Assembly (NCBI RefSeq): GCF_024399335.1
Contig: NZ_CP075339.1
Span: 186,001 to 250,000 of the forward strand
Reading direction: 5' to 3'
Length of the DNA: 64,000 nt
Source: Leucobacter aridicollis
Lineage (GTDB): Bacteria > Actinomycetota > Actinomycetes > Actinomycetales > Microbacteriaceae
Of this stretch, positions 1-8,326 are shown piece by piece. Position 1 is the first letter of the stretch, and every line of letters begins with the position of its first letter. The position numbers were made by a program, and so were the translations under genes. The notes beneath the pieces were generated by a model, which saw only the letters and a list, made by a program, of their open reading frames with translations, made no database searches and had not been told where the DNA came from.

Positions 1-442
1 GGTAGTAGCCCTCCTCGCCGTCCTCACTCGGGCAGCTCGGGATGGGGACCATCAGGTCGCGCGGGAAACTGACAACCGTGGCGTTCTTGTGGTCGGCGGA
101 GATGTGGAGCAGGAGGTTGACATCGTTGAGCTCGCCCTCCTCACCATCGTCGTAACCCTGGCCAGCGCGCGTATCAGAGCCCGCGAGCAGGATCGTGAGC
201 TCGCCGTCGATTGTCTGCTTCCCGGCTCCGATGGCCTCGTTTGAGGTGCCAAGGTCAATTGTCTTTGCGCTGTTGACGAACCCCCATAGCGCATACGCGG
301 CAGTAGCGACGCCCGAAAAAGCGATCACGAGGACAGTGGTGAGCAGAAACCTGCTGAAGTTCTTGACTGAGGAGGAACGGGAGAGCTTTCCATGGCGTAC
401 GACTGATCGGCGCGGCTGTTCTGCCTGCGTCCTTCTCGCCAT
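1..442 (-). CDS. LytR-CpsA-Psr (LCP) family protein, N-terminal part
   Basis: Reading leftward from an ATG at 442 gives an Arg-rich cytoplasmic start, one membrane segment (about residues 30-55, FLLTTVLVIAFSGVATAAYA) and the beginning of an LCP domain with GSDTR and then VVSFPRDLMVPIP. These are hallmark motifs of the enzymes that move undecaprenyl-linked glycopolymers onto peptidoglycan at the outer membrane face. An AAGGGGA ribosome site lies about 9 nt before the start. The gene runs off the left edge, so only about 147 codons are visible and the C-terminal half cannot be judged. Family assignment is strong; the exact polymer is unknown. Confidence 0.85.
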   Translation of the reverse strand, partial: MARRTQAEQPRRSVVRHGKLSRSSSVKNFSRFLLTTVLVIAFSGVATAAYALWGFVNSAKTIDLGTSNEAIGAGKQTIDGELTILLAGSDTRAGQGYDDGEEGELNDVNLLLHISADHKNATVVSFPRDLMVPIPSCPSEDGEEGYY

Positions 443-555
443 GCGGTGTTCCCCTTGCTAGTCGCTGCGGCACAGAAAAGTCCCGCAAGATTTCCCTAAT
501 TTACCCGACAGCCCTGAGGGCAGCCTGAGGCGAGCCGGGAGAATCCTGTCAATGA

Positions 556-599
556 GAAAGCCCCCGACCCCGGTACGAAGTACCTGATCGGGGGCTTTC
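556..599 (-). terminator. Hairpin terminator after tRNA-Ser(UGA)
   Basis: Perfect 12-bp arms (GAAAGCCCCCGA and TCGGGGGCTTTC) around a 20-nt loop, directly beyond the 3' end of the minus-strand tRNA. The T tract is weak (CTTTCTC). Confidence 0.7.
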
Positions 600-602
600 A
601 CC

Positions 603-693
603 TGGCGGAGGGTAGGAGATTTGAACTCCTGAGACGGGGTTACCGCCTGCTTGTTTTCAAGACAAGTTCCTTCGGCCGCTCGGACAACCCTCC
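603..693 (-). tRNA. tRNA-Ser (anticodon UGA)
   Basis: The minus strand folds as a class II tRNA: GGAGGGT pairs with ACCCTCC in the acceptor stem, and the anticodon stem CTTGT/ACAAG encloses the loop CTTGAAA with TGA at positions 34-36. There is a long variable arm, the T-loop sequence TTCAAAT, discriminator G and an encoded CCA. The anticodon reads UCA and related serine codons. Confidence 0.96.
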
Positions 694-788
694 GCAGAAG
701 AGCCTACCAAATGTTCGCGGGGAATCGTTCCACTCGGCGTGAAAGGGGTTACAGAATTCGGGTTCGGGCCATGCAGCCAGGCCCGGAG

Positions 789-1640
789 CTAGGCCGAGAG
801 GAGCTCGGGGAAACGCTTGCGCAGCGCGAGCAGCAGCCCGCCAGCTTCGGCGGATGCAGTGACCTCAGTTGCTGCAGCCTTCACTTCGTCGACGGCCTGA
901 CCCATCGCGACCGAAACGCCAAGCCGGCCCGCCCACTCGAGCATTTCGATGTCGTTGCGGCCGTCGCCGGCTGCGAAGACGTTCGCTGCGTTCACGCCGA
1001 GCTTCTCCCGCAGTACCTCAAGGGCGCTCGCCTTTGTTACGCCGTCAGGCGCGATGTCGAGCCAGGAGCTCGTGCCGACAGCGTAGGAGACGTGGGTGAG
1101 ACCGAGCGACTCGATTGCGCTCATGAACTCCTCGACGCGATAGTCGGGGGAGAACACGATGACGCGGGCGGCCTGAACGCCGAGGAGATCCTCAAACGCG
1201 ACGCGGCGCTGGTTCGCTGGGAGCGTCCCTGACGGGATCTCCTTCGTGTAGAGGAATGTGCCGTCTGCGAGCTCGACAGCGAAGTGCGCGGTGGCGAGCT
1301 GCGGGCGAATCTTCTGCAATGCATCGGTCGGGTTGAACGCCTCCACGTACTCGCGGCGGTACCCGCGGGTGCCGAAGGGGTCACGCTTCAGCGTGACGGC
1401 CCCGTTCGCCGTCACCACCCACTCGGGGCGAATGCCGAGGCGTTCGACGATCGGCAGCGTCGCGTCGACCGACCTGCCTGTCGAGACGATGACCTCCTGG
1501 CCGGCCTCGTGTAGCGTGCGGATCGCCTCAGCGAGCTCGGGATCGATGATCCCACCAGCGGCATGGTCACCCGCGCCTTCAAACCCGTGACGCAGCACGG
1601 TTCCGTCGAGGTCGAGGGCGATGATGTGGCGATCCTGCAT
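789..1640 (-). CDS. Cof-type HAD-IIB family hydrolase
   Basis: This 283-residue soluble phosphatase opens with motif I DLDGT (residues 10-14). Motif II is STGRS (about 53-57), and the C-terminal motif GDGRNDIEML (about 225-234) supplies the metal-binding Asp pair. The C2-type cap between them is typical of Cof/YbiV enzymes that hydrolyse sugar phosphates or other small phosphoesters; the substrate cannot be read from sequence. A GAAGGAA ribosome site precedes the ATG. It starts 3 nt after the serS stop, so it is very probably co-transcribed with serS. Confidence 0.9.
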   Translation of the reverse strand: MQDRHIIALDLDGTVLRHGFEGAGDHAAGGIIDPELAEAIRTLHEAGQEVIVSTGRSVDATLPIVERLGIRPEWVVTANGAVTLKRDPFGTRGYRREYVEAFNPTDALQKIRPQLATAHFAVELADGTFLYTKEIPSGTLPANQRRVAFEDLLGVQAARVIVFSPDYRVEEFMSAIESLGLTHVSYAVGTSSWLDIAPDGVTKASALEVLREKLGVNAANVFAAGDGRNDIEMLEWAGRLGVSVAMGQAVDEVKAAATEVTASAEAGGLLLALRKRFPELLSA

Positions 1641-1643
1641 TGA

Positions 1644-2915
1644 TTACGTTCCTTCTACCGGGCTAAGTACTTCAAGTCCACCGAGGTACGGGCGGAGCGC
1701 CTCGGGTACCGTCACGCTGCCGTCAGCGTTCTGGTGAGTTTCGAGGATCGCGACGATCCAGCGAGTCGTTGCGAGCGTGCCGTTCAGCGTCGCAACCGGG
1801 GCGGTCTTACCGCTTTCGGTGCGGAACCGCGTCTGGAGCCTGCGCGACTGGAACGTCGTGCAGTTCGACGTCGATGTCAGTTCGCGGAAGGTGCCCTGCG
1901 TCGGCACCCACGCCTCGATATCGAACTTGCGCGCAGCGCTCGAGCCGAGGTCGCCAGCCGCCACATCGATCACGCGGTAGCTCAGGCCGAGCGCCTGCAG
2001 CATCTCTTCCTGCCATGCGACAAGGCGGTCGTGCTCGGCCTCGGCGTCCGCGGGGTCGGTGTAGACGAACATCTCAAGCTTGTTGAACTGGTGAACGCGG
2101 AGGATGCCGCGTGTGTCCTTGCCGTGCGAGCCTGCCTCGCTCCGGTAGCACGTCGACCAGCCGGCGTAGCGGACGGGCCCACGCGAGATGTCGAGGATCT
2201 CGTCGGAGTGGTAGCCGGCGAGCGCGACCTCGCTTGTGCCTGTGAGGTACAGATCCTGATCCTTGAGGTGGTACACCTCGTCGGCGTGCTCGCCCAGGAA
2301 GCCGGTTCCGCCCATGATCTCGGGCTTCACAAGCGTCGGGGTGATGAGCGGCGTGAAATCGTTGCGCATCGCGAGGTCGAGCGCCATGTTCATGAGTGCG
2401 ATCTCGAGGCGAGCGCCGACGCCGCGCAGGAAGTAGAACCGTGCGCCCGAGACCTTCGCTCCGCGCTCCATGTCGATCGCGCCGAGCAGCTCGCCGAGGG
2501 CGAGATGGTCGCGTGGTTCAAAATCGAATTCGGGGACCTCGCCGACAGTGCGGAGCGTGACGAAGTTGTCTTCGCCGCCCTCGGGGACACCGTCGATGAC
2601 GATGTTCTCGATGCGCGATGCGATGCGTTCGAACTCCTGATCAGCGTCTTTCGCACGAGCCTCGGCCGCTTTTACCTGCGCGGCAAACTCCTGTGCCTTG
2701 GCGATGAGTGCAGGCTTGTCTTCCTTCGCCGCGGTCTTCACGGTTTCGCCGACCGACTTCTGTTCCGAGCGCAGTCGCTCGAACTCGCCACGTGCCTCAC
2801 GGCGCGCAGCATCAGCCGCAAGCGCCTCGTCTACAACCGACTCATCGTTGCCTCGGGCGCGCTGTGAGCGCTTCACGACGTCGGGATCGTTGCGGAGAAG
2901 TACTGGATCGATCAC
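1644..2915 (-). CDS. serS: Seryl-tRNA synthetase
   Basis: This 423-residue class II aminoacyl-tRNA synthetase charges tRNA-Ser with serine in the cytoplasm. Residues 1-110 are the long helical tRNA-binding arm. The catalytic domain shows [12 protein letters not shown] (serine pocket), the motif 2 region [22 protein letters not shown], and a motif 3 region near [16 protein letters not shown]. Length is normal. The GTG start at 2915 sits 6 nt behind a TAGGCT -10 box, so the mRNA is probably leaderless. Both seryl tRNAs in this window would be its substrates. It heads a two-gene unit with the HAD hydrolase. Confidence 0.97.
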   Translation of the reverse strand: MIDPVLLRNDPDVVKRSQRARGNDESVVDEALAADAARREARGEFERLRSEQKSVGETVKTAAKEDKPALIAKAQEFAAQVKAAEARAKDADQEFERIASRIENIVIDGVPEGGEDNFVTLRTVGEVPEFDFEPRDHLALGELLGAIDMERGAKVSGARFYFLRGVGARLEIALMNMALDLAMRNDFTPLITPTLVKPEIMGGTGFLGEHADEVYHLKDQDLYLTGTSEVALAGYHSDEILDISRGPVRYAGWSTCYRSEAGSHGKDTRGILRVHQFNKLEMFVYTDPADAEAEHDRLVAWQEEMLQALGLSYRVIDVAAGDLGSSAARKFDIEAWVPTQGTFRELTSTSNCTTFQSRRLQTRFRTESGKTAPVATLNGTLATTRWIVAILETHQNADGSVTVPEALRPYLGGLEVLSPVEGT

Positions 2916-2921
2916 CCTCTT

Positions 2922-2951
2922 AGCCTAGCGCGCCGGGCTCGCGGCTACGAT
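2922..2951. promoter_or_regulatory. Back-to-back leaderless promoters, serS and DAGK-like gene
   Basis: Minus strand: TAGGCT at 2922-2927, 6 nt before the serS GTG. Plus strand: TACGAT at 2946-2951, 6 nt before the ATG at 2958. Only 42 bp separate the two starts, with no Shine-Dalgarno at normal spacing on either side. No clear -35 boxes are visible. Confidence 0.55.
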
Positions 2952-2957
2952 TGATCC

Positions 2958-3971
2958 ATGACCATGGTCCCCAGTCGTACGCAGCCGCACGCCGCGGTCG
3001 TGTACCACCCGCTGAAAACTGACATCGCGGGGCTGCGGAGCGCCGTCGAAGCGGCCGAGTCGAAAGCCGGCTGGTCGGGCACGCGATGGTACGAGACTGA
3101 AGCCGACGATGCTGGCCTCGGTGCGGCGAAGCGAGCCGTCTCCGACGGCGCGAGCGTCGTGCTGGGGGCGGGCGGCGACGGCACGATCCGGGCGATCGCC
3201 GAGGGGCTGAGGTACACGGAGGTGTCGCTCGCCATCGTGCCCCAGGGCACCGGGAACCTCCTCGCCCGCAACATTGGCATGCCGCTCGGCGACCTCTCGG
3301 CCGCGGTGGAGGCAGCATTCTTCGGGTCTGGCCGGACAATCGACCTCGGGAGTATGACGATCGTGCGCCCTGCGGATGAGAGCGGTGCCTCGGAAGAAGA
3401 GGAGCACGCGTTCCTCGTGCTCGCCGGAATGGGCCTCGACGCCCGCGCCATCCGAGCGACCCGGTCGAGGCTGAAGAAGCGAGTCGGTTGGCTCGCCTAC
3501 GTCGACGCGGGCGTGCGGACGATGGTCAAAGATAAGCCGCTCGAGATCCAGTACTCGATGGATGGATCTGAGGCGAAGCGCCTGACCGTTTACACGGTGA
3601 TGATCGGCAACTGTGGTTTGCTCCCTGGCGGCGTGCTCCTCATTCCCGACGCGAGCCTAGACGACGGACTCCTCGACGTGGTCGCGCTTCGGCCGCTCGG
3701 TCCGTTCTCGTGGATCAGGATCTGGAACAAGATCGGTTGGGAGAACGGCGTGCTTCGGAAAACGAAGGCGGGGCGCCGGATCATCGACCTCGTCAACGAT
3801 ACGAAGAATGTGACCTATGTCCGCGCCCGCGAGTACGCGCTTGCCGTGGAGGGCCCTGAGCCTGTTCAGCTCGACGGCGATGACTTCGGCCTTGCGGTCA
3901 AGGTCCGAGGCCAGGTGGACCCGGGTGCCCTCATCGTCCGCGTGCTTCCCGGGTGGCAGCGGCCTGAATAG
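2958..3971 (+). CDS. Diacylglycerol/lipid kinase family protein
   Basis: This 337-residue protein has the DAGK catalytic signature GAGGDGTIRAIAEGL (about residues 71-85), followed by PQGTGNLLARNIGMP, the glycine-rich nucleotide-binding region of the diacylglycerol kinase, sphingosine kinase and YegS group. The C-terminal beta-sandwich contains GNCGLLPGGVLLIPDASLDDGLLDV, also typical of the family. It probably phosphorylates a lipid such as diacylglycerol for phospholipid recycling, but substrate specificity is not visible. The ATG lies 6 nt behind a TACGAT box. Confidence 0.88.
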   Translation: MTMVPSRTQPHAAVVYHPLKTDIAGLRSAVEAAESKAGWSGTRWYETEADDAGLGAAKRAVSDGASVVLGAGGDGTIRAIAEGLRYTEVSLAIVPQGTGNLLARNIGMPLGDLSAAVEAAFFGSGRTIDLGSMTIVRPADESGASEEEEHAFLVLAGMGLDARAIRATRSRLKKRVGWLAYVDAGVRTMVKDKPLEIQYSMDGSEAKRLTVYTVMIGNCGLLPGGVLLIPDASLDDGLLDVVALRPLGPFSWIRIWNKIGWENGVLRKTKAGRRIIDLVNDTKNVTYVRAREYALAVEGPEPVQLDGDDFGLAVKVRGQVDPGALIVRVLPGWQRPE

Positions 3972-3975
3972 CATC

Positions 3976-5160
3976 TCACTGCCTCGCTGTGGTCTGATTC
4001 GCTGGCGTGACTGCGGAGGTCGTCGTGGCGTCGGGCGGGGTCGAGCCGTCGGCTGGCCGCTGTTGCCGGGTCGCTCCCTCGGCTAGTGTTGACTCCTCCC
4101 CCTGCTTTGCGCCCTCGGTGATGTCGCCCTCTGCCGCGGGGTTGTCGCCTTCCTCGGCGCCGTCGGCCGCCCCCTCGGCGCTCGCCGCCGGGTCGACACA
4201 GTCGCGAGACAGTGGCGGAAGTTCGCGCTTCTGGGGCTGCGCGGCCGCGGGGGTGCCTGCCTCGCCCGTGACGTCGGAGTAGGGCGCGTTGCTGAGTGGG
4301 AAGACGTTCCACGCCTCGGCATCGCGGGCGGCGGGGTTGAATGAGTGCGCGTAGCTGCGATCCTCAGCTTGAACCCAGCTGTCTGGCGCAGTCGACTCGT
4401 CTTCGCCCATGGTGGTGATGGGCTTGCCGTCTTGATCGTAGAGCCGAACCGAATCCAGGAGGTTGCCAGCGCAGTCATACGCGTAGATGTTCGTGACCTG
4501 GCCGCCGTTGTGTGCGAGGCCCTGAGTGCTCGCTTCCTCGACGACGTAGTCGTAGTGCGGAGTGCTGATGTTGGCCCACCCCGCTGCGAGGAACGGCACT
4601 GTCAGGATCACCGCTGCGACGTTGGCGATGTCGCGCACCCGCACGATCCACTGCTGCGGCAGCCATCGGCCCCGGCCCCACTGCACGCTTACGACGATCA
4701 AGCCGAGAGTGAACACCAGTGACCAGAACGAGACCGGGAAGCCGTTCACGAGTGGGTGCCGGAGGAGCAGGAGAGCAACCCAGGCGCCGACGACAGCACG
4801 GAGTACCCACCAGACAGGCCTCAGTGAGGCCATCAGGTCGCGGAAGCCCTGCCTGCCTGGGGTCGCGTCGAACCAGTCTGCGGCCCGCTGCTTCAAGCTG
4901 GTGAACTTCTCGGCGACTGTGACCTTCGCGGGCTTCTCGGGGCCGCGGGGCGGGAGCCCGGCAGCCTGCCGGAGCTCTTCGGCGTACTGGGCTGCATCCC
5001 CTAGGGCATCGCCTTCATTGAGGCGTTCGGTGAGGTCTGCGCCGAGACCGTCGAGCAGTTCGTCGAGCTCGTCTGCGGGGAGGTCGCTCAGGTGAGCCCG
5101 CACCTCGGTCGTGAACGCCTCGGCCCGCTGGGCGTTGGTGAGTGAGACGCTGGCGTTCAT
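3976..5160 (-). CDS. HAAS-domain membrane protein paired with PadR
   Basis: This 394-residue protein has three parts. Residues 1-75 resemble the HAAS signalling domain (AEAFTTEVRAHLSDLPADELDELLDGL), which usually accompanies PadR regulators. Residues about 115-205 contain at least three membrane segments. An extracytoplasmic region ends in a low-complexity Ala/Glu/Gly/Thr-rich tail (about 310-394). Its ATG overlaps the padR stop by 4 bp, giving translational coupling. PadR/HAAS pairs are thought to link an envelope signal to transcription; the signal here is unknown. The tail is convergent with the lipid kinase, 4 bp away. Confidence 0.7.
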   Translation of the reverse strand: MNASVSLTNAQRAEAFTTEVRAHLSDLPADELDELLDGLGADLTERLNEGDALGDAAQYAEELRQAAGLPPRGPEKPAKVTVAEKFTSLKQRAADWFDATPGRQGFRDLMASLRPVWWVLRAVVGAWVALLLLRHPLVNGFPVSFWSLVFTLGLIVVSVQWGRGRWLPQQWIVRVRDIANVAAVILTVPFLAAGWANISTPHYDYVVEEASTQGLAHNGGQVTNIYAYDCAGNLLDSVRLYDQDGKPITTMGEDESTAPDSWVQAEDRSYAHSFNPAARDAEAWNVFPLSNAPYSDVTGEAGTPAAAQPQKRELPPLSRDCVDPAASAEGAADGAEEGDNPAAEGDITEGAKQGEESTLAEGATRQQRPADGSTPPDATTTSAVTPANQTTARQ

Positions 5161-5546
5161 TCGGTGACTCCTTCGGGGCTCGTCTGGGGAAGTGATGGCT
5201 GGGGGTGAGGCGGGGGCTGGTGCGTCGGCTGCGGTGAGATCAATGCGCTGAGAGTCTCGGAGAACTGGTGCCAGCTGCCACGCTGCTCTTCGAGCAGTTC
5301 TCGCCCACCCGGGGTGATGCTGTAGTACTTCCTGTGGGGCCCGCCATCAGAGGGAACGACGTATGTCGATAGCGCCCCGGCTGCGTAGAGTCGCCGCAGC
5401 GTGCCGTAGACCGAGGCGTCGCCGACCTCGTCGAGTCCAGCCTCTCTGAGGCGCCGCACCACGTCGTAGCCGTAGCCGTCTTCGCGCTCGACTACCGCGA
5501 GGACGGCGGCGTCGAGTACGCCCTTGAGTAGCTGCGTTCCGTCCAC
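5157..5546 (-). CDS. PadR family transcriptional regulator
   Basis: This 129-residue winged-helix protein matches PadR regulators: LLKGVLDAAVLAVVEREDGYGYDVVRRL (recognition and wing helices), then SVYGTLRRLYAAGALSTYVV and HRKYYSITPGGRELLEE, ending in a Pro/Gln-rich tail. Start GTG at 5546 follows GAGGGGG at suitable spacing. An ATG upstream at about 5562 is out of frame. It forms an operon with the HAAS membrane protein and probably autoregulates through the tandem sites 25-57 bp upstream. Confidence 0.9.
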   Translation of the reverse strand: MDGTQLLKGVLDAAVLAVVEREDGYGYDVVRRLREAGLDEVGDASVYGTLRRLYAAGALSTYVVPSDGGPHRKYYSITPGGRELLEEQRGSWHQFSETLSALISPQPTHQPPPHPQPSLPQTSPEGVTE

Positions 5547-5570
5547 TCGGACCCCCTCATATGTTCGCTG

Positions 5571-5603
5571 TTACGCACTAGTGTGCATTACGCAATAGTG
5601 CGC
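5571..5603. promoter_or_regulatory. Tandem operator-like repeats upstream of padR
   Basis: Two 16-bp copies, TTACGCACTAGTGTGC (5571-5586) and TTACGCAATAGTGCGC (5588-5603), differ at two bases and repeat with a 17-bp period. Each centres on a near-palindromic CACTAGTG or CAATAGTG core. The position, just upstream of the padR start, suits autorepression, but binding is inferred. Confidence 0.55.
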
Positions 5604-6118
5604 TGTCAAGAAGACTAGGCGCTATGGCACAGGTGCGTTCTGTGGGTCGTTCGGCTGTCGGGCGGCCTGCCTGTCTGTCGGCCTGCCTGTCTGTCGGCCT
5701 GACAGCCTGTCGGCCTGACTCTGCGGCTACGCGCCTGTTCCTTGGCTCGCCGACCAGGCCGACCTTGCCCCAAAGCTGCGCCACTCCGGCACATGGTTGT
5801 AGCGAGCGCACGCCTTGCACAGTTGGTTCAAGGTGTGCGCTCGAGATGTTTGTGCGCCGAAGCAGATCAGTCGGCGAGCCTGCCGCTGCGGACGGCTCAA
5901 GCGCTGGTTGGTAGCCCGCTTGATTTTCTGGGCCTCGACTGAAACCAAGGCGACCCTCAGTGTCGTATCTTGCTACAAGCGATATTAAATTGAGAGATAT
6001 TCATCGCCAAATGTGAATTAGAGTGTTCGTACGTGCTCCTGTTCCGGCCTGCCAAGTGGCGAGGGACGCCCGTGGCATTTCATCAGAGCAGCAGCCCAGT
6101 CAATTTCAAGAAAGGGTT
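5604..6118. other. Gene-free stretch with short repeats and an AT-rich end
   Basis: I see no credible gene on either strand; open frames here lack family features and ribosome sites. Bases 5671-5718 hold a 16-bp repeat in three copies. From about 5960 the DNA becomes clearly AT-richer (for example GCGATATTAAATTGAG), which probably carries the promoter of the secreted peptide gene at 6119. Confidence 0.6.
5671..5718. repeat. Three-copy 16-bp tandem repeat
   Basis: Units CTGTCTGTCGGCCTGC (5671-5686), CTGTCTGTCGGCCTGA (5687-5702) and CAGCCTGTCGGCCTGA (5703-5718). The array is non-coding with no spacer structure and may be simple slippage. Confidence 0.8.
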
Positions 6119-6667
6119 ATGTATGCGCCTAAATTCACACGGTCTCTGGTCGCCACTGTTGTGACGGCACTCGCACTTACGTCTCTGGGCACTGGTGTTG
6201 CTAGCGCAGCCGAGCCTCCGGCAGGCGAAACCCAGGTCTCATACGATCAGGTAGGCAATGAACGGTCCGCTTACCCTGCAGGAGATGGCCTCAAGCTGAA
6301 CATAGTTGAAGGCGACTCTGTAAACATCACTGACGATGTGGCTTTGTGGAGGGATGAGAATGGCGCCGTCATCGCTTCAATCGAACTCGACAACAAAGGA
6401 AACCAAAATATCACGTTCCGTTTCGATGAGGAGACGCAGACCATTCTCGCTGAGCCGAAAGGCGGCCAAGGGCCTAACGGGGCAATTTCGGCTCGGGTCT
6501 GCATGCCAAAGTGGGTGGCCTGGGCGTTTAATATCGCGTGGGGCGGGCTTGTATGCATTCCCGCAACACTTGGCGCCAGCGGTGTCGCAACTCCGATTGC
6601 TGGCATTGTAACGGGCGCTGCCTGTAATGCTGCGGGAGGCGTCTTGACTACTGCAATCTCTTGTTAG
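6119..6667 (+). CDS. Candidate secreted bacteriocin precursor (halocin C8-like architecture)
   Basis: A 182-residue precursor. Residues 1-30 are a clear signal peptide ending in VASA. Residues 31-125 form an acidic hydrophilic pro-region. The last 55 residues are hydrophobic, Gly/Ala-rich and contain the only four cysteines (C128, C146, C169, C182), the last being the C-terminal residue. A long pro-region followed by a compact Cys-containing hydrophobic peptide recalls halocin C8-type precursors; I cannot confirm homology. The start ATG at 6119 follows GAAAGGG; the longer frame from 6023 would bury the signal peptide. A small membrane protein gene follows. Local base composition is AT-richer than neighbours, suggesting transfer. 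Confidence 0.6.
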   Translation: MYAPKFTRSLVATVVTALALTSLGTGVASAAEPPAGETQVSYDQVGNERSAYPAGDGLKLNIVEGDSVNITDDVALWRDENGAVIASIELDNKGNQNITFRFDEETQTILAEPKGGQGPNGAISARVCMPKWVAWAFNIAWGGLVCIPATLGASGVATPIAGIVTGAACNAAGGVLTTAISC

Positions 6668-6702
6668 GGGGAGGCCTGTCTAGAAGGAGGGCGCGTGAGT
6701 CC

Positions 6703-6972
6703 ATGGGAAAACTTACGAAGGCGAATCACGTATTCAATGTGCTGATCGCGGTTGTCGCGACTGCAGTAATAATCCCTTTTCACCCAGGTATCCCTTGGTT
6801 TGCGTGGATCGGAGCGTTTATGCTTTTCCTGCTCAGCGCTGAGTTCTTTTCGACCCTCATTCAACCCAAGGATCAAGAAAACCAAAAAAGAAGCAACCTG
6901 ACGGCCTTCTTCATCGCCCTTGTAGCAGCGGTCGCACTGGGGCTCCTGGCGGTCGCTTATCTTATGTGGTGA
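6703..6972 (+). CDS. Small membrane protein, candidate immunity partner
   Basis: This 89-residue protein has three predicted membrane segments (about residues 10-27, 29-47 and 65-88) separated by a charged loop (QPKDQENQKRSN). It follows the candidate bacteriocin gene by 35 bp on the same strand. An AAGGAGG element lies about 12 nt before the ATG, slightly far; an upstream GTG nearer to it is in another frame and stops quickly. Small polytopic proteins just downstream of bacteriocin genes are often immunity proteins. That role is inferred from position and size only. Confidence 0.6.
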   Translation: MGKLTKANHVFNVLIAVVATAVIIPFHPGIPWFAWIGAFMLFLLSAEFFSTLIQPKDQENQKRSNLTAFFIALVAAVALGLLAVAYLMW

Positions 6973-7204
6973 CGGAGGGCTCTCCAGGGAAATGGGAGTA
7001 GCTTTTGGATCTGCTTCGTAACTGCACGCGTCAAATTTCCGCGGGGAGGGGCACGCGAACTCGGCTAGCCCCTCCCCACGGCGATTCGCCCGCCACACCG
7101 CACACGTATAGCTGCAGGAGGCAGCTGACGTGCCGGGTGTGCTTGCCTGCCTAGCGCTTCATCTTGCGGGAAAGGGGGCAAGGAACGAAGCAACGGAATA
7201 GGCG

Positions 7205-8167
7205 CTACCGCTCGGACGCCTCGTCCACTCCCTCGATGACCTCGCGCAGCCAGTCTCGGGCGTCGCGGAAGCGGTTGTCGTCGTGCACGGGTCGAATCTC
7301 TGCAGAGACCCTGTCGGCCCGCGGATAGGATCCGAGGAACACGACGTTCGGGCTCGACCGTTTCACGCCGAGCAGGGCGTCAGCCACGCGCTCATCCTTG
7401 ATATGTCCCTCGGCGTCGATGACGAACCGGTACCGGCCCATCCGATCGCCGATCGGGCGCGACGCGAGCAGCGTGAGGTTCACGCCGCGGGTCGCGAACT
7501 GTTCGAGCAGGTCGAGAAGCGCGCCCGAACGGTCCTCTGGGAGCTCGGCTATGAGCGAAGTCTTGTCGGCCCCGGTCGGCTCGCGGACGGGGCCGACTCG
7601 ACTCACAAGCACGAAGCGGGTGACGGCGTCTGGATTCTCTGCGATCCCTTCGGCGAGTACCTCGACGTCGTAGTGGTCTTCGATTCCCGGGGGAGCGATT
7701 GCAGCGTCAACCTGCTTGGCATCGTCGAAGAGGTCGGCGGCCGCCTGCACGTTTGAGGTCGCTGGGAGGTGGCGGTGCTGGGGCAGAGCGCCATCGAGCC
7801 AGGCACGGCACTGGCCGTACGCGACGGGGTGACCCGCGACCACGGTCACGTCTTCGAGCTTCACGCCGGGCCGGGCGACGAGCACGAATCGCACAGGCAC
7901 GAGGTACTCGCCGATGATGCGCAGACCGGGGATCGTCGCCAGCGCGTCCTGCGCGACTGTCACCCCGCCGTCGATGGAGTTCTCGATCGCGATCATCGCC
8001 GCGTCGCTGACACCCGTCACGACATCGTTCAGTGCCTCGCCAAGGTTCGATACGGGCCGCCAGGTCTGTCCCCGAGCCGCGTCGACCTGTTTGAGGGCCG
8101 CCTCGGTAAACGTCCCCGCGGGCCCCAGGTAGGAGTAGCTGCGCGTGGGTTCCGAGGAGTGTGACAT
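7205..8167 (-). CDS. pheA: Prephenate dehydratase
   Basis: This 320-residue cytoplasmic enzyme converts prephenate to phenylpyruvate in phenylalanine synthesis. The N-terminal half starts SYLGPAGTFTEAAL and includes IENSIDGGVTVAQDAL, hallmarks of the catalytic PDT domain. From about residue 205 comes an ACT domain with the feedback-site segments GALLDLLEQFATRGVNLTLLASRP and RYRFVIDAEGHI. There is no chorismate mutase domain, as usual in actinobacteria. Start ATG at 8167 lies 7 nt behind a TACGCT -10 box, suggesting a leaderless transcript. Confidence 0.95.
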   Translation of the reverse strand: MSHSSEPTRSYSYLGPAGTFTEAALKQVDAARGQTWRPVSNLGEALNDVVTGVSDAAMIAIENSIDGGVTVAQDALATIPGLRIIGEYLVPVRFVLVARPGVKLEDVTVVAGHPVAYGQCRAWLDGALPQHRHLPATSNVQAAADLFDDAKQVDAAIAPPGIEDHYDVEVLAEGIAENPDAVTRFVLVSRVGPVREPTGADKTSLIAELPEDRSGALLDLLEQFATRGVNLTLLASRPIGDRMGRYRFVIDAEGHIKDERVADALLGVKRSSPNVVFLGSYPRADRVSAEIRPVHDDNRFRDARDWLREVIEGVDEASER

Positions 8168-8326
8168 GAGCCCAAGCGTACCGCGAGCGGGCGTGCGGTC
8201 GGGGGCATGCGAGCGGCGAGCTTATGCGGCGTTGCAGTAGTCGCAGCCGCACGCACCGCAGCGACTCTGCGCTGAACCGGGGCCAGCTCCCGGACTGCGC
8301 CCGGCCAGCGCCCGGCAGCGCGGAAC

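Noticed and set aside
1734..2867. Long plus-strand frame opposite serS
   Set aside because: Antisense shadow of a clear seryl-tRNA synthetase; low-complexity Arg/Glu composition and no motifs.
5671..5718. Possible CRISPR array
   Set aside because: Repeats are contiguous with no spacers and only three copies; no cas genes in the window.
6664..7098. 144-residue minus-strand frame
   Set aside because: Antisense to the small membrane protein, which has better composition and hydrophobic pattern.
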